Assembly (NCBI RefSeq): GCF_900104815.1
Contig: NZ_FNTD01000004.1
Span: 5,038,501 to 5,102,500, forward strand
Direction of reading: 5' to 3'
DNA: 64,000 nucleotides
Source: Streptomyces misionensis
GTDB lineage: Bacteria; Actinomycetota; Actinomycetes; Streptomycetales; Streptomycetaceae
The translations under genes and the position numbers were made by a program. Below are positions 11,694-21,487 of the stretch, piece by piece (the first letter of the stretch is position 1; each line of letters begins with the position of its first letter). A model generated the notes under the pieces. The model searched no databases. It saw only the letters and a list, made by a program, of their open reading frames with translations, and was not told where the DNA came from.

Positions 11694-13583
11694 TCAATAC
11701 TTGACCATTGCCATCAAGCGGCGTACGACTTGGTGATCCCTGTCGAAAATCCTGCGAAGGCCGTCGCAGGCCCACCGTAGGGCCGGTTGGTGCACTGGAC
11801 GACCCAGGTCCGCCGATAGCAGGTAGGAGTGTGCGGCGGTCCAGAGAGTGTCTGGATGGCCGGATGGCAAGGTCTCCTGCCGATACTTCAGGGTTTCTTC
11901 CAGTAGGGGGAGAGCTTTCCGGAAGTCGTTCAGAGCGACGAGACAGAGCGCCAGGTGGTGGGCTGTGTCCAGGGTGTGCTGGTGGCGGACACCGAGGTGG
12001 GTAATTTGGAAGCGATGAATACGCAGGCCCAGTCGGTAAGCGAGGTTGGGGTCCTGTGGTGTCTGAAGCCGTGCCAGGTAGCTTCCCGCACGCATCGCTG
12101 GTCGGCTTTCCTCGCCGAAAATCTTGCACTGCTCCAGCCAGGAATCTTTGGCAAGCTGGCACGCGTCAGAGTGGTGGCCCTTGGCGCCGAGGTCGAGCGC
12201 GCAATACGCTGACGCAACCAGGGTGCTGGGATCGCTCGGCCCCAGGTTTCTCTCCCTTTCCCAGTAGACCTGCAAGTTGAGTCGCTCGGCGTCTTCGTAG
12301 TGCCCACGTCCGAAGTGGGCGCGAGCCAGCGCTGACATCACCACCAGCTCATCGGCACGACATTGCGCGAAGTGCTCCTCCCATGCAGTGCGAAGATTTC
12401 CTAGACTGTCAATTACCTCCTTGTATCTGCCGCTGTCCACCAAGTAATCGTATGTGTCAAGAATCGCTTTGCGACCAGGCTTCGTGTGGACACGCGCAGG
12501 ATCGAGAGCGAGGACGGATGGAGTCACCAGCGCCCAGTCGCCCCACGCTCCCTCCACTGCGGCGCGCTCTGGCACCGCTGCCACCAACAACTGTTCCGCC
12601 ATTGCGAAGGCGGCGGCCTCGTCTTCAGGTCGGGCGACGAGAAGGTCACGGATGACTGCACCACTGATTTCATCGAGTCTCGCCACGCCAGTCTGTAAAA
12701 TCACCAGCCCTCGATCACGTAGACCTCCCAGTCTGCGATGCAGGTCGCAAATAGTCAGGAGGTATTGCGCATCCGAATCCGATACTTCCCATCGGTCCCC
12801 CCTCAATGCACGGGTAGGAAAAGGAGCGGGTCCGAGAACGGCTAGTGCGTGAAGGAGATGAAGCATCCGCCGGTCTTCCTCTGCTCCGGCAGCAAGCACA
12901 CTCGTTGCCTTCGACAGCCGGCCTGCGAGCGACCTTGGGAAATCGGATGACCGATACCCGCTGAGGATTCTCGAAGCACTCGACTTCAACTGTTCCAGCA
13001 CTTGTCCCGGCGTCATGCCGCTCGTCAACCAACTCGCTGCGTTGTCCATGGCAAGCGGCAGGTCGTCCAACGCGCCGGCCAGGTGCATGGCATCGGCCTC
13101 TGTGAGCCCATGGACCCGTTTCCTCAGCAGGCGTACCGACTCCTCGCGGGGCAGTACCGGAACCTGGACGACATGAGCGATCCGATGCCAGACCCCCGTG
13201 TCGGCCCGCGATGTGATTAGTACTCTGGTTTCGTCCCGAGGTAGACACCGGACGACGTCGTCCGGGTCCGAGACCCCGTCCAACACCAGAAGATGAGGTC
13301 CCGTTCTCCCGTGGACGGTGGTCAGGCAGGCGGCGATCCGCTCCGCCGGTTGACCAGAACCGGCAGTTGTCACGTCGATCCAGCTCACGTCTGCGTACCG
13401 AGAGTGCAGCCGATGAGCCAGTTCACTGCTCACCATTGTTTTCCCGATGCCCACTCGCCCGTTGAGTACGACCGGTACGCCGTCGTCTGCCCGGTCCAGA
13501 TAGCCGGGAAGCGCATCGTCCACCAGTTCGGACCGTCCGAGGAAACTCGGATCACGGTGCGGGAGCGCAAAACTCTCGTTCAT
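11694..13583 (-). CDS. STAND (NB-ARC) ATPase with TPR C-terminus, Wadjet-linked
   Basis: A 629-residue protein. Residues ~20-180 are an NB-ARC/STAND NTPase: Walker A GRVGIGKT (42-49), Walker B LLVLDG (Asp102), the sensor-like VLITSRAD (121-128) and DDLPLAMDNAA, equivalent to the NB-ARC GLPLA motif. A winged-helix-like middle follows, and from ~400 onward helical tetratricopeptide-like repeats (ARAHFGRGHYEDAERLNLQVYWERERNLGPSDPSTL, LDTAHHLALCLVALNDFRKALPLLEETLKYRQ). There is no N-terminal effector domain, unlike Avs-type STAND defence proteins. The ATG overlaps the jetD stop (ATGA), so it is the fifth, coupled gene of the Wadjet operon. A regulatory or sensor role for Wadjet is inference; a generic Streptomyces NB-ARC/TPR regulator is the alternative. 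Confidence 0.8.
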   Translation of the reverse strand: MNESFALPHRDPSFLGRSELVDDALPGYLDRADDGVPVVLNGRVGIGKTMVSSELAHRLHSRYADVSWIDVTTAGSGQPAERIAACLTTVHGRTGPHLLVLDGVSDPDDVVRCLPRDETRVLITSRADTGVWHRIAHVVQVPVLPREESVRLLRKRVHGLTEADAMHLAGALDDLPLAMDNAASWLTSGMTPGQVLEQLKSSASRILSGYRSSDFPRSLAGRLSKATSVLAAGAEEDRRMLHLLHALAVLGPAPFPTRALRGDRWEVSDSDAQYLLTICDLHRRLGGLRDRGLVILQTGVARLDEISGAVIRDLLVARPEDEAAAFAMAEQLLVAAVPERAAVEGAWGDWALVTPSVLALDPARVHTKPGRKAILDTYDYLVDSGRYKEVIDSLGNLRTAWEEHFAQCRADELVVMSALARAHFGRGHYEDAERLNLQVYWERERNLGPSDPSTLVASAYCALDLGAKGHHSDACQLAKDSWLEQCKIFGEESRPAMRAGSYLARLQTPQDPNLAYRLGLRIHRFQITHLGVRHQHTLDTAHHLALCLVALNDFRKALPLLEETLKYRQETLPSGHPDTLWTAAHSYLLSADLGRPVHQPALRWACDGLRRIFDRDHQVVRRLMAMVKY

Positions 13584-14770
13584 CTGTGCATGCCCCTGAG
13601 CCACTCGCTGTTCGACTTCAGATACCGCAGGTTGACCCATTCCTGGGCGAGGCGATCTTCGCCGCACAACAGCGCAGTCGCCATGGCCTGGTGCGAAGGA
13701 TCAAGCCATCGGACTCGGCCGGTTGCCTGTTGCGCCGTAAGGCGTCTCTCCTTGCGCGGCAACGGGGTGCCAGTGCCAAGCAGCGCGTCATAGAGCCCGA
13801 CCGCAGGCAGAACTGCGGGGAGGTCGTTGTCCTTAGCGGCCTCCTCGGCAGCCGCCGCCGGGATTGACAATCCGGTCGGGTCGAGGTCGCCGAAGTAGCG
13901 GATCTCCGCGATCTTGCCGCGTCGAAGCATCTTGACGCCGGCGAGTGAGGCCAAGAACGAACTTCCCATCCCGCAGGCCACGTAGCCGACTGTGTGGTCC
14001 TTCATCCCGTCCAACGCCTCTATCAACGACCAGCATGTGGTGACGTTCTCTACGACCAGGAGAACGTCACCGTCGCCGATGCGCCCGTAGTAACCGTCGC
14101 TCTCTGCGATGAGTCTCTCGGTGAGGATTTGAGGCGGTGCCGAATACATTTGCAAGAGTTTGTACAGAGCTTCCCGGTCTGAGAAGAACGGACCGCCCAA
14201 CTCGTCGAACGCCTTTTCTTCGGCATCGAACCATCCCGAATAGGTGCGACTACCGAAGATGTCAAGGGCACGCTCACGCTTCGGTGCAGGTGTCATATCA
14301 GGCTCGGAGAGGAACCAGTTGTTGACCGCGCGGTAGCCGATCCGGGTCCTGGGCGCGGCGTTGTCCCAGTACCCGGCCACCTTGCGCATGTTCGGATGCA
14401 AGGGTGGAAGCGGCTCCCGCACCTTCTTCGCCGCCTGGTGGGTGGGCAGCACCCACACGCCCTTCGGTAACGGAATTCTCTCCCCGTCGTCGCCCTTCAT
14501 CGCCGTGATGGCCCCGCACTCGTACAGCTCGTCCAGATGACGCCTCAGAACCACCGACTCCAGCTCGTCCTCCACCTTCGGATGGGGCACCGTACGGAAG
14601 ACACGGCGCAACTCCGGCAGAGAGACGCTCGTCTTACGCGTGCCGTCCCACTTCTTCTGCGAATGGGCGTGTTCGTGAAGCGCGCTCAGCAGCTCACGCG
14701 CGGGACGACTCAGATCGGTCAACGCTCTCTTCCCCGGGATCCTGGTGGTGGTTGTGCTCTGCGTCGGCAC
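13580..14770 (-). CDS. jetD: Wadjet nuclease subunit JetD (Toprim, topoisomerase VI-like)
   Basis: Up to 396 residues, of the DUF3322/DUF2220 family. JetD is the DNA-cleaving subunit of the Wadjet SMC complex, which recognises and cuts closed-circular plasmids. Residues ~15-120 form winged-helix-like DNA-binding domains (SLPELRRVFRT...LRRHLDELYECGAI). The C-terminal Toprim fold shows Glu241 (LLVVENVTT) and the metal-binding Asp295-x-Asp297 (YFGDLDPTGLSI), so the active site looks intact. The ATG at 14770 overlaps jetC by 77 bases; a TTG at 14722 preceded by GGAAGAG is an equally good start. The stop overlaps the STAND gene start. Confidence 0.9.
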   Translation of the reverse strand: MPTQSTTTTRIPGKRALTDLSRPARELLSALHEHAHSQKKWDGTRKTSVSLPELRRVFRTVPHPKVEDELESVVLRRHLDELYECGAITAMKGDDGERIPLPKGVWVLPTHQAAKKVREPLPPLHPNMRKVAGYWDNAAPRTRIGYRAVNNWFLSEPDMTPAPKRERALDIFGSRTYSGWFDAEEKAFDELGGPFFSDREALYKLLQMYSAPPQILTERLIAESDGYYGRIGDGDVLLVVENVTTCWSLIEALDGMKDHTVGYVACGMGSSFLASLAGVKMLRRGKIAEIRYFGDLDPTGLSIPAAAAEEAAKDNDLPAVLPAVGLYDALLGTGTPLPRKERRLTAQQATGRVRWLDPSHQAMATALLCGEDRLAQEWVNLRYLKSNSEWLRGMHR

Positions 14771-17700
14771 GGGCGTGGTACCTGATGGACGTGATCACCG
14801 GGTTCTCGCCCTCCTCAAGAGGCTCGAGGAGATGTTTCCTCCTGTCACCCACGACGGTGAGGTACATGCGGTGTGCGCGTAGGTCGGCGTCATTGCGCAG
14901 ACGGATGACGAGCGGGAACGAGTCCAGGACCGCCAGGTCGTTCAGCCCTGTGGTGTAGACGAGTTGGACACCCAGCGCGCGGGCGACCGACTGCTGAAGC
15001 CTCAACAGATAACCGGCCGAGGCGCGACCGATCGGGTTATCCAGGAACAGCACGCCCGAGTTCCGGCGGTGCTGCACCCTGCCCTTCTCGTTCGCGCGCA
15101 GCGCTGCCATGGTGCAGTAGAGGACGATGGCCGCGGTCAGCACCTGGCCGCCCGAGAAGAGGTCTTTCATGGCCGAGACGGGCACCCGCTCCGTCCGTAG
15201 AACGGCGTCCGGTTTGAGGATCCGCACCCGGAACCCCTTAGGGGCCACTGCTTCGGTCACGCCGCGTAACAGCAAGGCCAGGCCGTCCCCTTTGATCTCT
15301 TTTCTGTGGATCACGGCTTCGGCGGTCTCGTCCACGACGGTGCCGAGCCGGTCCTCCAGCGCCTGTTCGGAGACCTCGGTGAAGCGGATCCGCAGGAATT
15401 CCTGCTCGGACCACTCCTGCAGCCCCCTGGGCAGCCGGGAAAGGGACTGCGCCCGCTTCAAGGTCCGCAGTGCCTCCTGCACCTGCTGGCACAGCTGGAG
15501 CACGATCTGCCGGCGGTGCCGTTCGATGGAGTCCAGGTCCACGGTGAGGCTACGCAGTCTGGGGCGAAGGCTATCGCTCCATTCGGCCGCCCGCGCCGGC
15601 AGTTCGGCACGAGGACAAGACTGGATGACGGTGCGGCTGGGGGAGGGCAGCCCCCCGAACTGCGCGTCCGCGGCGAACCCGACCAGCTGGTCGGTCAGCG
15701 TTCGTTCTTCGGCGAGTGCCGTCTCGACCTTTGTCCCGATCCGGTCGTACTCGGTCTTCAGTACGGTGTGCCGGTCCCGGGCGGCCGAGACACCGCCCTC
15801 GTACGGTATGTCGTCTTCGCGGGGCTCGCCCGACCGGGACAAGACGGTGATCAGGTCCGTGAAGTTCTTCGCGGAGGAGCGCAGGGCGGCGGCGGTGCGC
15901 TCGGCACGCTCGCTGTGGTAGGCGAGTTCGCGCCGGGTACGTTCTGCCTCGTCCCGATCGTGCTCTGCCGCCTCAATCAGACGCATACCGTGTAAGACGT
16001 GCAGAGGTGGGCCGTAGGGAGTGAGGTCCACGTCGGTGAGTGGTTCCGGAAAGTCTTTGAGGACCGCTCGATGTTCCGCGACACTCGCGTCCGCCTCGGA
16101 CAGTGAGGTCTGGCAGTCGGAGACCGCCTGTTCGGCACGGCGTTGAGCGGCGGCCCGGCTCGCGCCGTCCACTCCGTCAGGACCGGTCAGCAACGCCTGG
16201 GCGGCTGCTTGTGTTTCGGGTGAATCATCACCCAGCTCCTGCGCCGCTTGCTTCTCGCGTTGCTCGGCCTGACGCATGTCGAGGAGCAGGTCGGCACCGA
16301 CAGATGCGCGTTCATACTCGATGGCCGCAGCCCCGTAGGCACGGCGAAGCACGGGGAGCGGTTCCGCCGGAACCTCTGTCCTGTTTTCCGTAACGGCGTC
16401 GGCGCCCGGAAGCTCATTCAGTTCGGCGGTCATACGGTGTGCGGAGCCGGTCAGACGGTCCATCGTGCGCACGTGCTCGGCGCTGGCGGCCCGGTGACTT
16501 TCGGCAGCTGTTTCCGCCTGCTGAGCGGCCTCTCGTGCTCGAACCTCCGCCGTCCGAGCCTGGTCCACAGCGGTCTGCCAGTCGGGGATCCGCTCCTCCT
16601 GGCTGGCCAGCGCACTCAACGTGGACTTACGGGTTTCCAGCGCCGACTGTGCCGTACGAAGCGGCGGAATGGCTTCGCGGATGGTCTTGAGACGGGCGGC
16701 TGCAACCTCACGCTTCTCGGTCTGCTCGGTCAGCGCCTCCTGGGCCTCGTCGTGAGCCTGCACCCGGACGGTGACGATCTCACGCAGTTCGGCGAGCCTT
16801 CCTTCAGGGAAGTCCACCCGCCACTCCTCTAGACGGTTGAGCAGCGAGAGAAACATACGTTGCCGAGCGTCCCACTCGGCGATCCGCGCGCGGTGTTCGT
16901 CATGACGACGACCGAAAGCGAGCCGCTCCTCCGCGGCTGCTCTCTCGTCGTACAGCGCCGGATGCGGAGGCACCACGAAATCCAGCCCGGAGAGTGATGC
17001 GATGGGTTCGTGCATGTCCGTGGTGGTGCCCAGCGCCACCAGCGTGCTGGGCCACAGCTTCCGGGCGACCAGGATCTCCGTTGCCCGCGCCGTCTGCTCG
17101 GGATCGTTCAGGAGTACGCCCGTGACCAGATGCGGCACGCGCTCGATGAGTGCACGGCGCTGCTCGACCCGGGGCAGACCGGCGAGGTAGTCCCAGCCGG
17201 TATAGGCGTCGACACCGGCTTCTCGCAAAGTCTCGCACGCTTCCGCGGCCTCCGGGGAGGGCGGCAGCAGTTCGTTCGTCTCCAACGCGAGCCTGGCACG
17301 TTCGTCACGGACCATGGCGATACGGATCTCGGTCCTTGCCACATCCGCGGCGTCACGTCGCTGAGCGAGCTTGCCCACCAGCCTGGGAGCATCTACCTCA
17401 AGGTCGAGACGTTCGATGTCCAGGAGTGCGAGCGGCTGGATCTCCGCTTCCAGGGCACGCGTGCGCTCGTCGGCTCTCGTCCAGTCGCGGCGGGCCAGAT
17501 CAAGAGAGTGCCGGGCCTCGGCCAAAGTCTGCTCAGCGGCTCGGCAAGCTCGGTGGGAAGCATCGTGAAGCCCCGCCGCGTCCTCGGCGGCGGATTCCAG
17601 ACGGGATATCTCCTCGGCGTTCTTACAGGCCTCCTCCTCGGCTTGCCGCGCGGCGTCACGAGCCGTCACGCCGTCGCTCAGAAGACCGTGGCGTACAGCG

Positions 17701-19193
17701 TCCGCGAGGGCGTCCCGCACTTCCTGGATACGGGTGTCGAGCGCCTTGGCCTGCGCCCGGTGCTCGGCAGCCAGGCCGACGGCCGCGTTGTGCTCGGTCT
17801 GAGCCTGCTCGGACAGCGTGCGTTCGCTCTCTGCCTGATGCCGCGCCGTCTCCGCCTGCTCAGTGAGGCGCCGTGACATGGTGCGCAATGCCCCGACGAG
17901 AACCTCCAGCGCGGCGTCCCGGGCCTGAAGTGCCGGAAGGGCGGCTTCCTCAGTACGCCGGACCAGCTCACGCAACCGGTTCGCGTTGGCGGTCGCTTCC
18001 AGGCTCTTGGCCAGGCGGGGTACGACCTTCCAGGCTCGTTCGGTCTCCTGCGCTCGGTTCCACGCGACGCGGGCCTTCTGCTGTTCCTCCTCGGCTTCGG
18101 TCAGCTTCAACAAAGCTGTGAGGCGTCCCAGTTCACGGGCAGCGGCCGCGAGCTTCTCGTGGTGGAGCACGGCCCGGCGCAGGTCGCCGCCAAGGCGTTT
18201 GGCAACCTCTTCGCTCGCCTTGGCGGCCTCGACCTCACGGAACGCGCGTACCTTCACCGAACGGACAAAGGCGTCCAGCGTCTTCCTCGCGGCCCGCTGT
18301 TCCTCCTGGGCAGTGAGAGCGGTGATGTGGATGCCGGCCAGCGGTTCGAGGAACTCCAGCGCGCCGGCCACGAAGTCCCGTTCCAAGGTCAGCGCACCAC
18401 GCCTGCCGAGCTTGTCGCCGTAGGAGCTCAGCAGGTTGGCGAGATCCTGTGCCGGTCCGGTGGGCACCACGGCTGACAACAGGAACTCTACGAAAGCAGC
18501 GTCGCTGGCGAAGGAGAAGACGTCGGCCGCCTCACCTTCCCCGGCGTTCATTGCCCGTTGGTAGCGGAAGAGTTCGGGATCCAAGCCGAGGTCTGTGAGT
18601 CGTTCTGTCCACTCGGATTGAACGCGGAAATGATTGAACTCAAGTTCAGGATCAGCCCGTTGGGCCTCATCGAGTTCGCCGATGAAGTCGGCCAGCCGCA
18701 GATATCGTCCGTCCTCGGCCACAGGGAGAGTGTCGAGTGTGGTCTCCCGTGTAGGGCGGAAGTGGTACCAGCGTTCCATCAAGTCGGACGGGTCCTGAGT
18801 CGCCTTGAGGCGGCGCCACTCGGCGACTTTGCCGGTCACCAGTCGACGCCCGCTGCGGGTGTGTGTCCATTCCAGCGCGATGTGGGCCACATCGTTGTCG
18901 AGTACGAATCCGCTCAGCGCGCGAGGATCACGGGTACCCACCACTTGACGGCGTCCGGGCAGCAGGACTGAGAAGATCAGCTTGATCAGTACAGACTTGC
19001 CGCCGCCGTTCTCAAGGAAGAGCACCGTGGCCGGGGAGGGGCGCCGGACAGGTTGCTCGTCCCTGACACTGAACAAGGTGGCGGGGCGGTCGGCGATAGG
19101 GTCTCCGACGCCGCTAAAGTCCAGGAGGACGTTCTCGTAGCGTGCCGCCTTGGGCCCGACGGACTGCAGGAGCACTCGGGACAGTTCATACAT
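14694..19193 (-). CDS. jetC: Wadjet SMC-like ATPase JetC (MukB-like)
   Basis: A 1499-residue SMC/MukB-family ATPase, the motor of the Wadjet complex, thought to extrude DNA loops to measure plasmid circles. The Walker A is LFLENGGGKSVL (Lys66). Long coiled-coil arms fill about 290-1250, with a central hinge-like globular region near 640-720. The C-terminal head has the signature FSGGQVLTAA (from 1346) and Walker B GVLFLDNPIGR (Asp1385), followed by YTTGLNDLAVLDSFPLVIRLRN. Asn rather than Glu follows the Walker B Asp, worth comparing with other JetC proteins. The start overlaps jetB by 8 bases. Length and arrangement are those of a full, undamaged JetC. Confidence 0.93.
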   Translation of the reverse strand: MYELSRVLLQSVGPKAARYENVLLDFSGVGDPIADRPATLFSVRDEQPVRRPSPATVLFLENGGGKSVLIKLIFSVLLPGRRQVVGTRDPRALSGFVLDNDVAHIALEWTHTRSGRRLVTGKVAEWRRLKATQDPSDLMERWYHFRPTRETTLDTLPVAEDGRYLRLADFIGELDEAQRADPELEFNHFRVQSEWTERLTDLGLDPELFRYQRAMNAGEGEAADVFSFASDAAFVEFLLSAVVPTGPAQDLANLLSSYGDKLGRRGALTLERDFVAGALEFLEPLAGIHITALTAQEEQRAARKTLDAFVRSVKVRAFREVEAAKASEEVAKRLGGDLRRAVLHHEKLAAAARELGRLTALLKLTEAEEEQQKARVAWNRAQETERAWKVVPRLAKSLEATANANRLRELVRRTEEAALPALQARDAALEVLVGALRTMSRRLTEQAETARHQAESERTLSEQAQTEHNAAVGLAAEHRAQAKALDTRIQEVRDALADAVRHGLLSDGVTARDAARQAEEEACKNAEEISRLESAAEDAAGLHDASHRACRAAEQTLAEARHSLDLARRDWTRADERTRALEAEIQPLALLDIERLDLEVDAPRLVGKLAQRRDAADVARTEIRIAMVRDERARLALETNELLPPSPEAAEACETLREAGVDAYTGWDYLAGLPRVEQRRALIERVPHLVTGVLLNDPEQTARATEILVARKLWPSTLVALGTTTDMHEPIASLSGLDFVVPPHPALYDERAAAEERLAFGRRHDEHRARIAEWDARQRMFLSLLNRLEEWRVDFPEGRLAELREIVTVRVQAHDEAQEALTEQTEKREVAAARLKTIREAIPPLRTAQSALETRKSTLSALASQEERIPDWQTAVDQARTAEVRAREAAQQAETAAESHRAASAEHVRTMDRLTGSAHRMTAELNELPGADAVTENRTEVPAEPLPVLRRAYGAAAIEYERASVGADLLLDMRQAEQREKQAAQELGDDSPETQAAAQALLTGPDGVDGASRAAAQRRAEQAVSDCQTSLSEADASVAEHRAVLKDFPEPLTDVDLTPYGPPLHVLHGMRLIEAAEHDRDEAERTRRELAYHSERAERTAAALRSSAKNFTDLITVLSRSGEPREDDIPYEGGVSAARDRHTVLKTEYDRIGTKVETALAEERTLTDQLVGFAADAQFGGLPSPSRTVIQSCPRAELPARAAEWSDSLRPRLRSLTVDLDSIERHRRQIVLQLCQQVQEALRTLKRAQSLSRLPRGLQEWSEQEFLRIRFTEVSEQALEDRLGTVVDETAEAVIHRKEIKGDGLALLLRGVTEAVAPKGFRVRILKPDAVLRTERVPVSAMKDLFSGGQVLTAAIVLYCTMAALRANEKGRVQHRRNSGVLFLDNPIGRASAGYLLRLQQSVARALGVQLVYTTGLNDLAVLDSFPLVIRLRNDADLRAHRMYLTVVGDRRKHLLEPLEEGENPVITSIRYHARADAEHNHHQDPGEESVDRSESSRA

Positions 19194-19989
19194 CCTCTGG
19201 AGCCTCCGCCACGGTTCCCGGTCCGGTCGTCACAGCCATGGGAAGGACTACGCCCAGCGCCACCAACTCCTCGAAAGCGCTGGTGGCCGCAAGTTCACGC
19301 ACCTGAAGCTGGTAACGCCGTGTGGTCTGAAAGACGTCCTCACCGGCGTTCTTCATCGGCGTCAGGAAGCCCTGCTCCGCGAGGAAGTTTAGAGCTCGGG
19401 AAACCATGCCCTTGGTGGTGTTCATCGCTCGACGCTTGTCCTTGGTGGGGAATGCCTCCGGACGGTTGGCATACGCGTGCCACGCCAATTCCAGCTCCGG
19501 TGCGTCACTGGGTACGTCGGCCGACTCCTCACGGGACGCCGCTTTTTCACGCAACCGGTCGCAGGCTTCGCGAACGACGGCGTCGACCACGTCGACACTG
19601 ACCCTGCCGACGTACTCGTCTTCAGCGAGGTCGTCCGGCCGGGGAAAGGACACCGCGGCGACAGCAAGGTGGATGATGCCGTGCAGAAAGCGCTCGGCGT
19701 AGCCGCCTTCCTTCTGGGTGCGGCGGGCGTAGGTCTCCATCCTGGTCTCGAAGGGAGAACCGCCGTCGGCCGCGATCGCGAGGCCGATGTCCTCGTGTTC
19801 CCCCAGTACCCTGAGCCCCAGACCGGCGGCGATCCGTCCGGTCAACGTTCGGAACGCGCCGTCGTGCCGGTAGCGGCGCAGAAGCTCTCGATAGGCGTTG
19901 TCGCGACTCGGCAGCAGCCGAGGGCGCATCGCGAAAGCGAGTAGCTGCGCGGCCTGCTCGGCGTCGTCATCCGTGAAGCGAGATCTCAT
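19186..19989 (-). CDS. jetB: Wadjet subunit JetB (MukE-like)
   Basis: A 267-residue protein with the winged-helix character of MukE/JetB kite subunits, which bridge the JetA kleisin and the JetC ATPase. Visible features are RLLPSRDNAYRELLRRYRHDGAFRTLTGRIAAGLGL near the N-terminus and KGMVSRALNFLAEQGFLTPM, a helix-turn-helix-like winged segment, around 190-215. The ATG at 19989 has GAGGAG seven bases upstream; GTG immediately before it is possible. It overlaps the end of jetA by 23 bases and the start of jetC by 8 bases. Identification depends on operon context as much as on motifs. Confidence 0.85.
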   Translation of the reverse strand: MRSRFTDDDAEQAAQLLAFAMRPRLLPSRDNAYRELLRRYRHDGAFRTLTGRIAAGLGLRVLGEHEDIGLAIAADGGSPFETRMETYARRTQKEGGYAERFLHGIIHLAVAAVSFPRPDDLAEDEYVGRVSVDVVDAVVREACDRLREKAASREESADVPSDAPELELAWHAYANRPEAFPTKDKRRAMNTTKGMVSRALNFLAEQGFLTPMKNAGEDVFQTTRRYQLQVRELAATSAFEELVALGVVLPMAVTTGPGTVAEAPEDV

Positions 19990-21487
19990 CACCGAACTCC
20001 TCGTGCTGAGCCGTACCCGGTTCCTCCGATCCTGGAACGACTGGCCTTACGCCTGCTTTCGTGAGCCACAGTTCATCGCCGCCGAACTGCGGGCTGTGCA
20101 GGGGATCCCCGGTGGGTACGGCGATCAACACCTCAGGTACGTGCTCACGTACCGCGTCACCGACGGACGGGTTGAAAGCGTGTGCTGCCCGATGCATCAC
20201 CAGCCGGGCGACCTGGGGCTCATGGCGGCGCGCACGTGCGAGCAACTCGCTCAGAAACGCGGAGCCACCGGGCAGGGAGAGGATCTCGCTCGCTAGCCTG
20301 AAATGTTCGGGAGTGAACAATTCCCGTTCCGGTACGGGGTCGAACTGAGGATCTCGGACCTCGCCGGCGAATCTCTCGGGCTCCGAGGGCCGTTGCAGGA
20401 GACGCTCCACGAGTGACGGCAGCGTGGGAACTTCGGGGGGTGCCGGGGCGACCGCCCCACGAAAGAAGTCGTACACCGGCCCGAGTGCTTTGCCCACAGG
20501 AAGTCCAAGTAGCGGTACCAGTAGTTGTCCGTGCAAGTGGAGTGCGGCGCGCTGCGGTTCGCCGGAGAACAGCTGACGGTCCTGTTCGGAACGGAACTGA
20601 TCGCCCGCTTCCTGTACGGCTTTCTGGAGCTGCATATGACGGCGGATGCAGTCGCGGACGATCTCCACGAGCTCCGCTGCCCGCTGCTTGTGGCGCGGAT
20701 CGTCAGAGTCGTCCCGCGCGGCGGTGATATTGGTCAGGATGGCGTGTTCCGCCGTGTAGCGGCCCTCGATGTGTTCAAGCGCGTCCAAGAGCAGGTCTGG
20801 TACCACCCGTTCCCAGTCCACCGTGCGAACGTCGCGACGGGTGGCATCGAGGTAGCGACGTAGTGTCTCTCCATATTGGACCGTGCGGTACCTGGCCTGT
20901 TCGGCGGCGAGTTTGGCGTCGGCGAGCCGACCGCGCCTGATGAGATTGTCGAGTTTGACCTCGGCGGCGATCTGCGCGGATTCCACGTCTGTGTCCAATG
21001 CGCCGACGAGTACGTTGATGGCCTCGTCGGTGGCCCGCAGTGAAAACCCGTCGGATGTCGACTGTTCCACCAGCAATTTAAAGTCGAACTCGAAGCGGTC
21101 GTAGGTTCCCTCGTCTCCGACAAGCCCGTAGTGCCAGGAGAATCCACGTTCGATGGTGCCGACATTGATCAGCCGCTGGAGTACCCAGTCGGCCACAGCG
21201 GCGTGCTCGGCGTCGTCTCTGTCGGGCGCCTGAGCCGCGACGAAGTGTTTTACCTGTTCAAGTACCTTGGCATGTTCGGCTCCGGCGTCGAAGTCCATCG
21301 CGATGGTGACCTGGTCGATCGTGTGCAACGCGATTTCGGCCATGTGATAGACCTTGGCATCTGCCCAATCCAGCGATGCCTTGCGCTGATCCAATGCCTG
21401 CAACGGTGCTGTACAAGCCAGTGCCTTGACGCGGCGAACCAGTCCTTCATCAGGCAAGTGAGGCGGGTGGGGCAGATCGTGATACAC
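19967..21487 (-). CDS. jetA: Wadjet subunit JetA (MukF-like kleisin)
   Basis: A 506-residue helical protein, first gene of the operon and in the position of JetA, the MukF-like kleisin that closes the JetC ring. Features include an N-terminal winged-helix-like region (HAAVADWVLQRLINVGTIERGFSWHYGL), a central helical segment with LDNLIRRGRLADAKLAAEQARYRTVQYGETLRRYLDATRRD, and a C-terminal domain rich in PE/RE (TPEHFRLASEILSLPGGSAFLSELLARARRHEPQVARLVMHRAAHAF). The GTG start has no ribosome site and lies eight bases after a -10-like hexamer, suggesting a leaderless message. Sequence divergence from MukF is expected in Wadjet; context makes the call. Confidence 0.85.
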   Translation of the reverse strand: MYHDLPHPPHLPDEGLVRRVKALACTAPLQALDQRKASLDWADAKVYHMAEIALHTIDQVTIAMDFDAGAEHAKVLEQVKHFVAAQAPDRDDAEHAAVADWVLQRLINVGTIERGFSWHYGLVGDEGTYDRFEFDFKLLVEQSTSDGFSLRATDEAINVLVGALDTDVESAQIAAEVKLDNLIRRGRLADAKLAAEQARYRTVQYGETLRRYLDATRRDVRTVDWERVVPDLLLDALEHIEGRYTAEHAILTNITAARDDSDDPRHKQRAAELVEIVRDCIRRHMQLQKAVQEAGDQFRSEQDRQLFSGEPQRAALHLHGQLLVPLLGLPVGKALGPVYDFFRGAVAPAPPEVPTLPSLVERLLQRPSEPERFAGEVRDPQFDPVPERELFTPEHFRLASEILSLPGGSAFLSELLARARRHEPQVARLVMHRAAHAFNPSVGDAVREHVPEVLIAVPTGDPLHSPQFGGDELWLTKAGVRPVVPGSEEPGTAQHEEFGDEISLHG

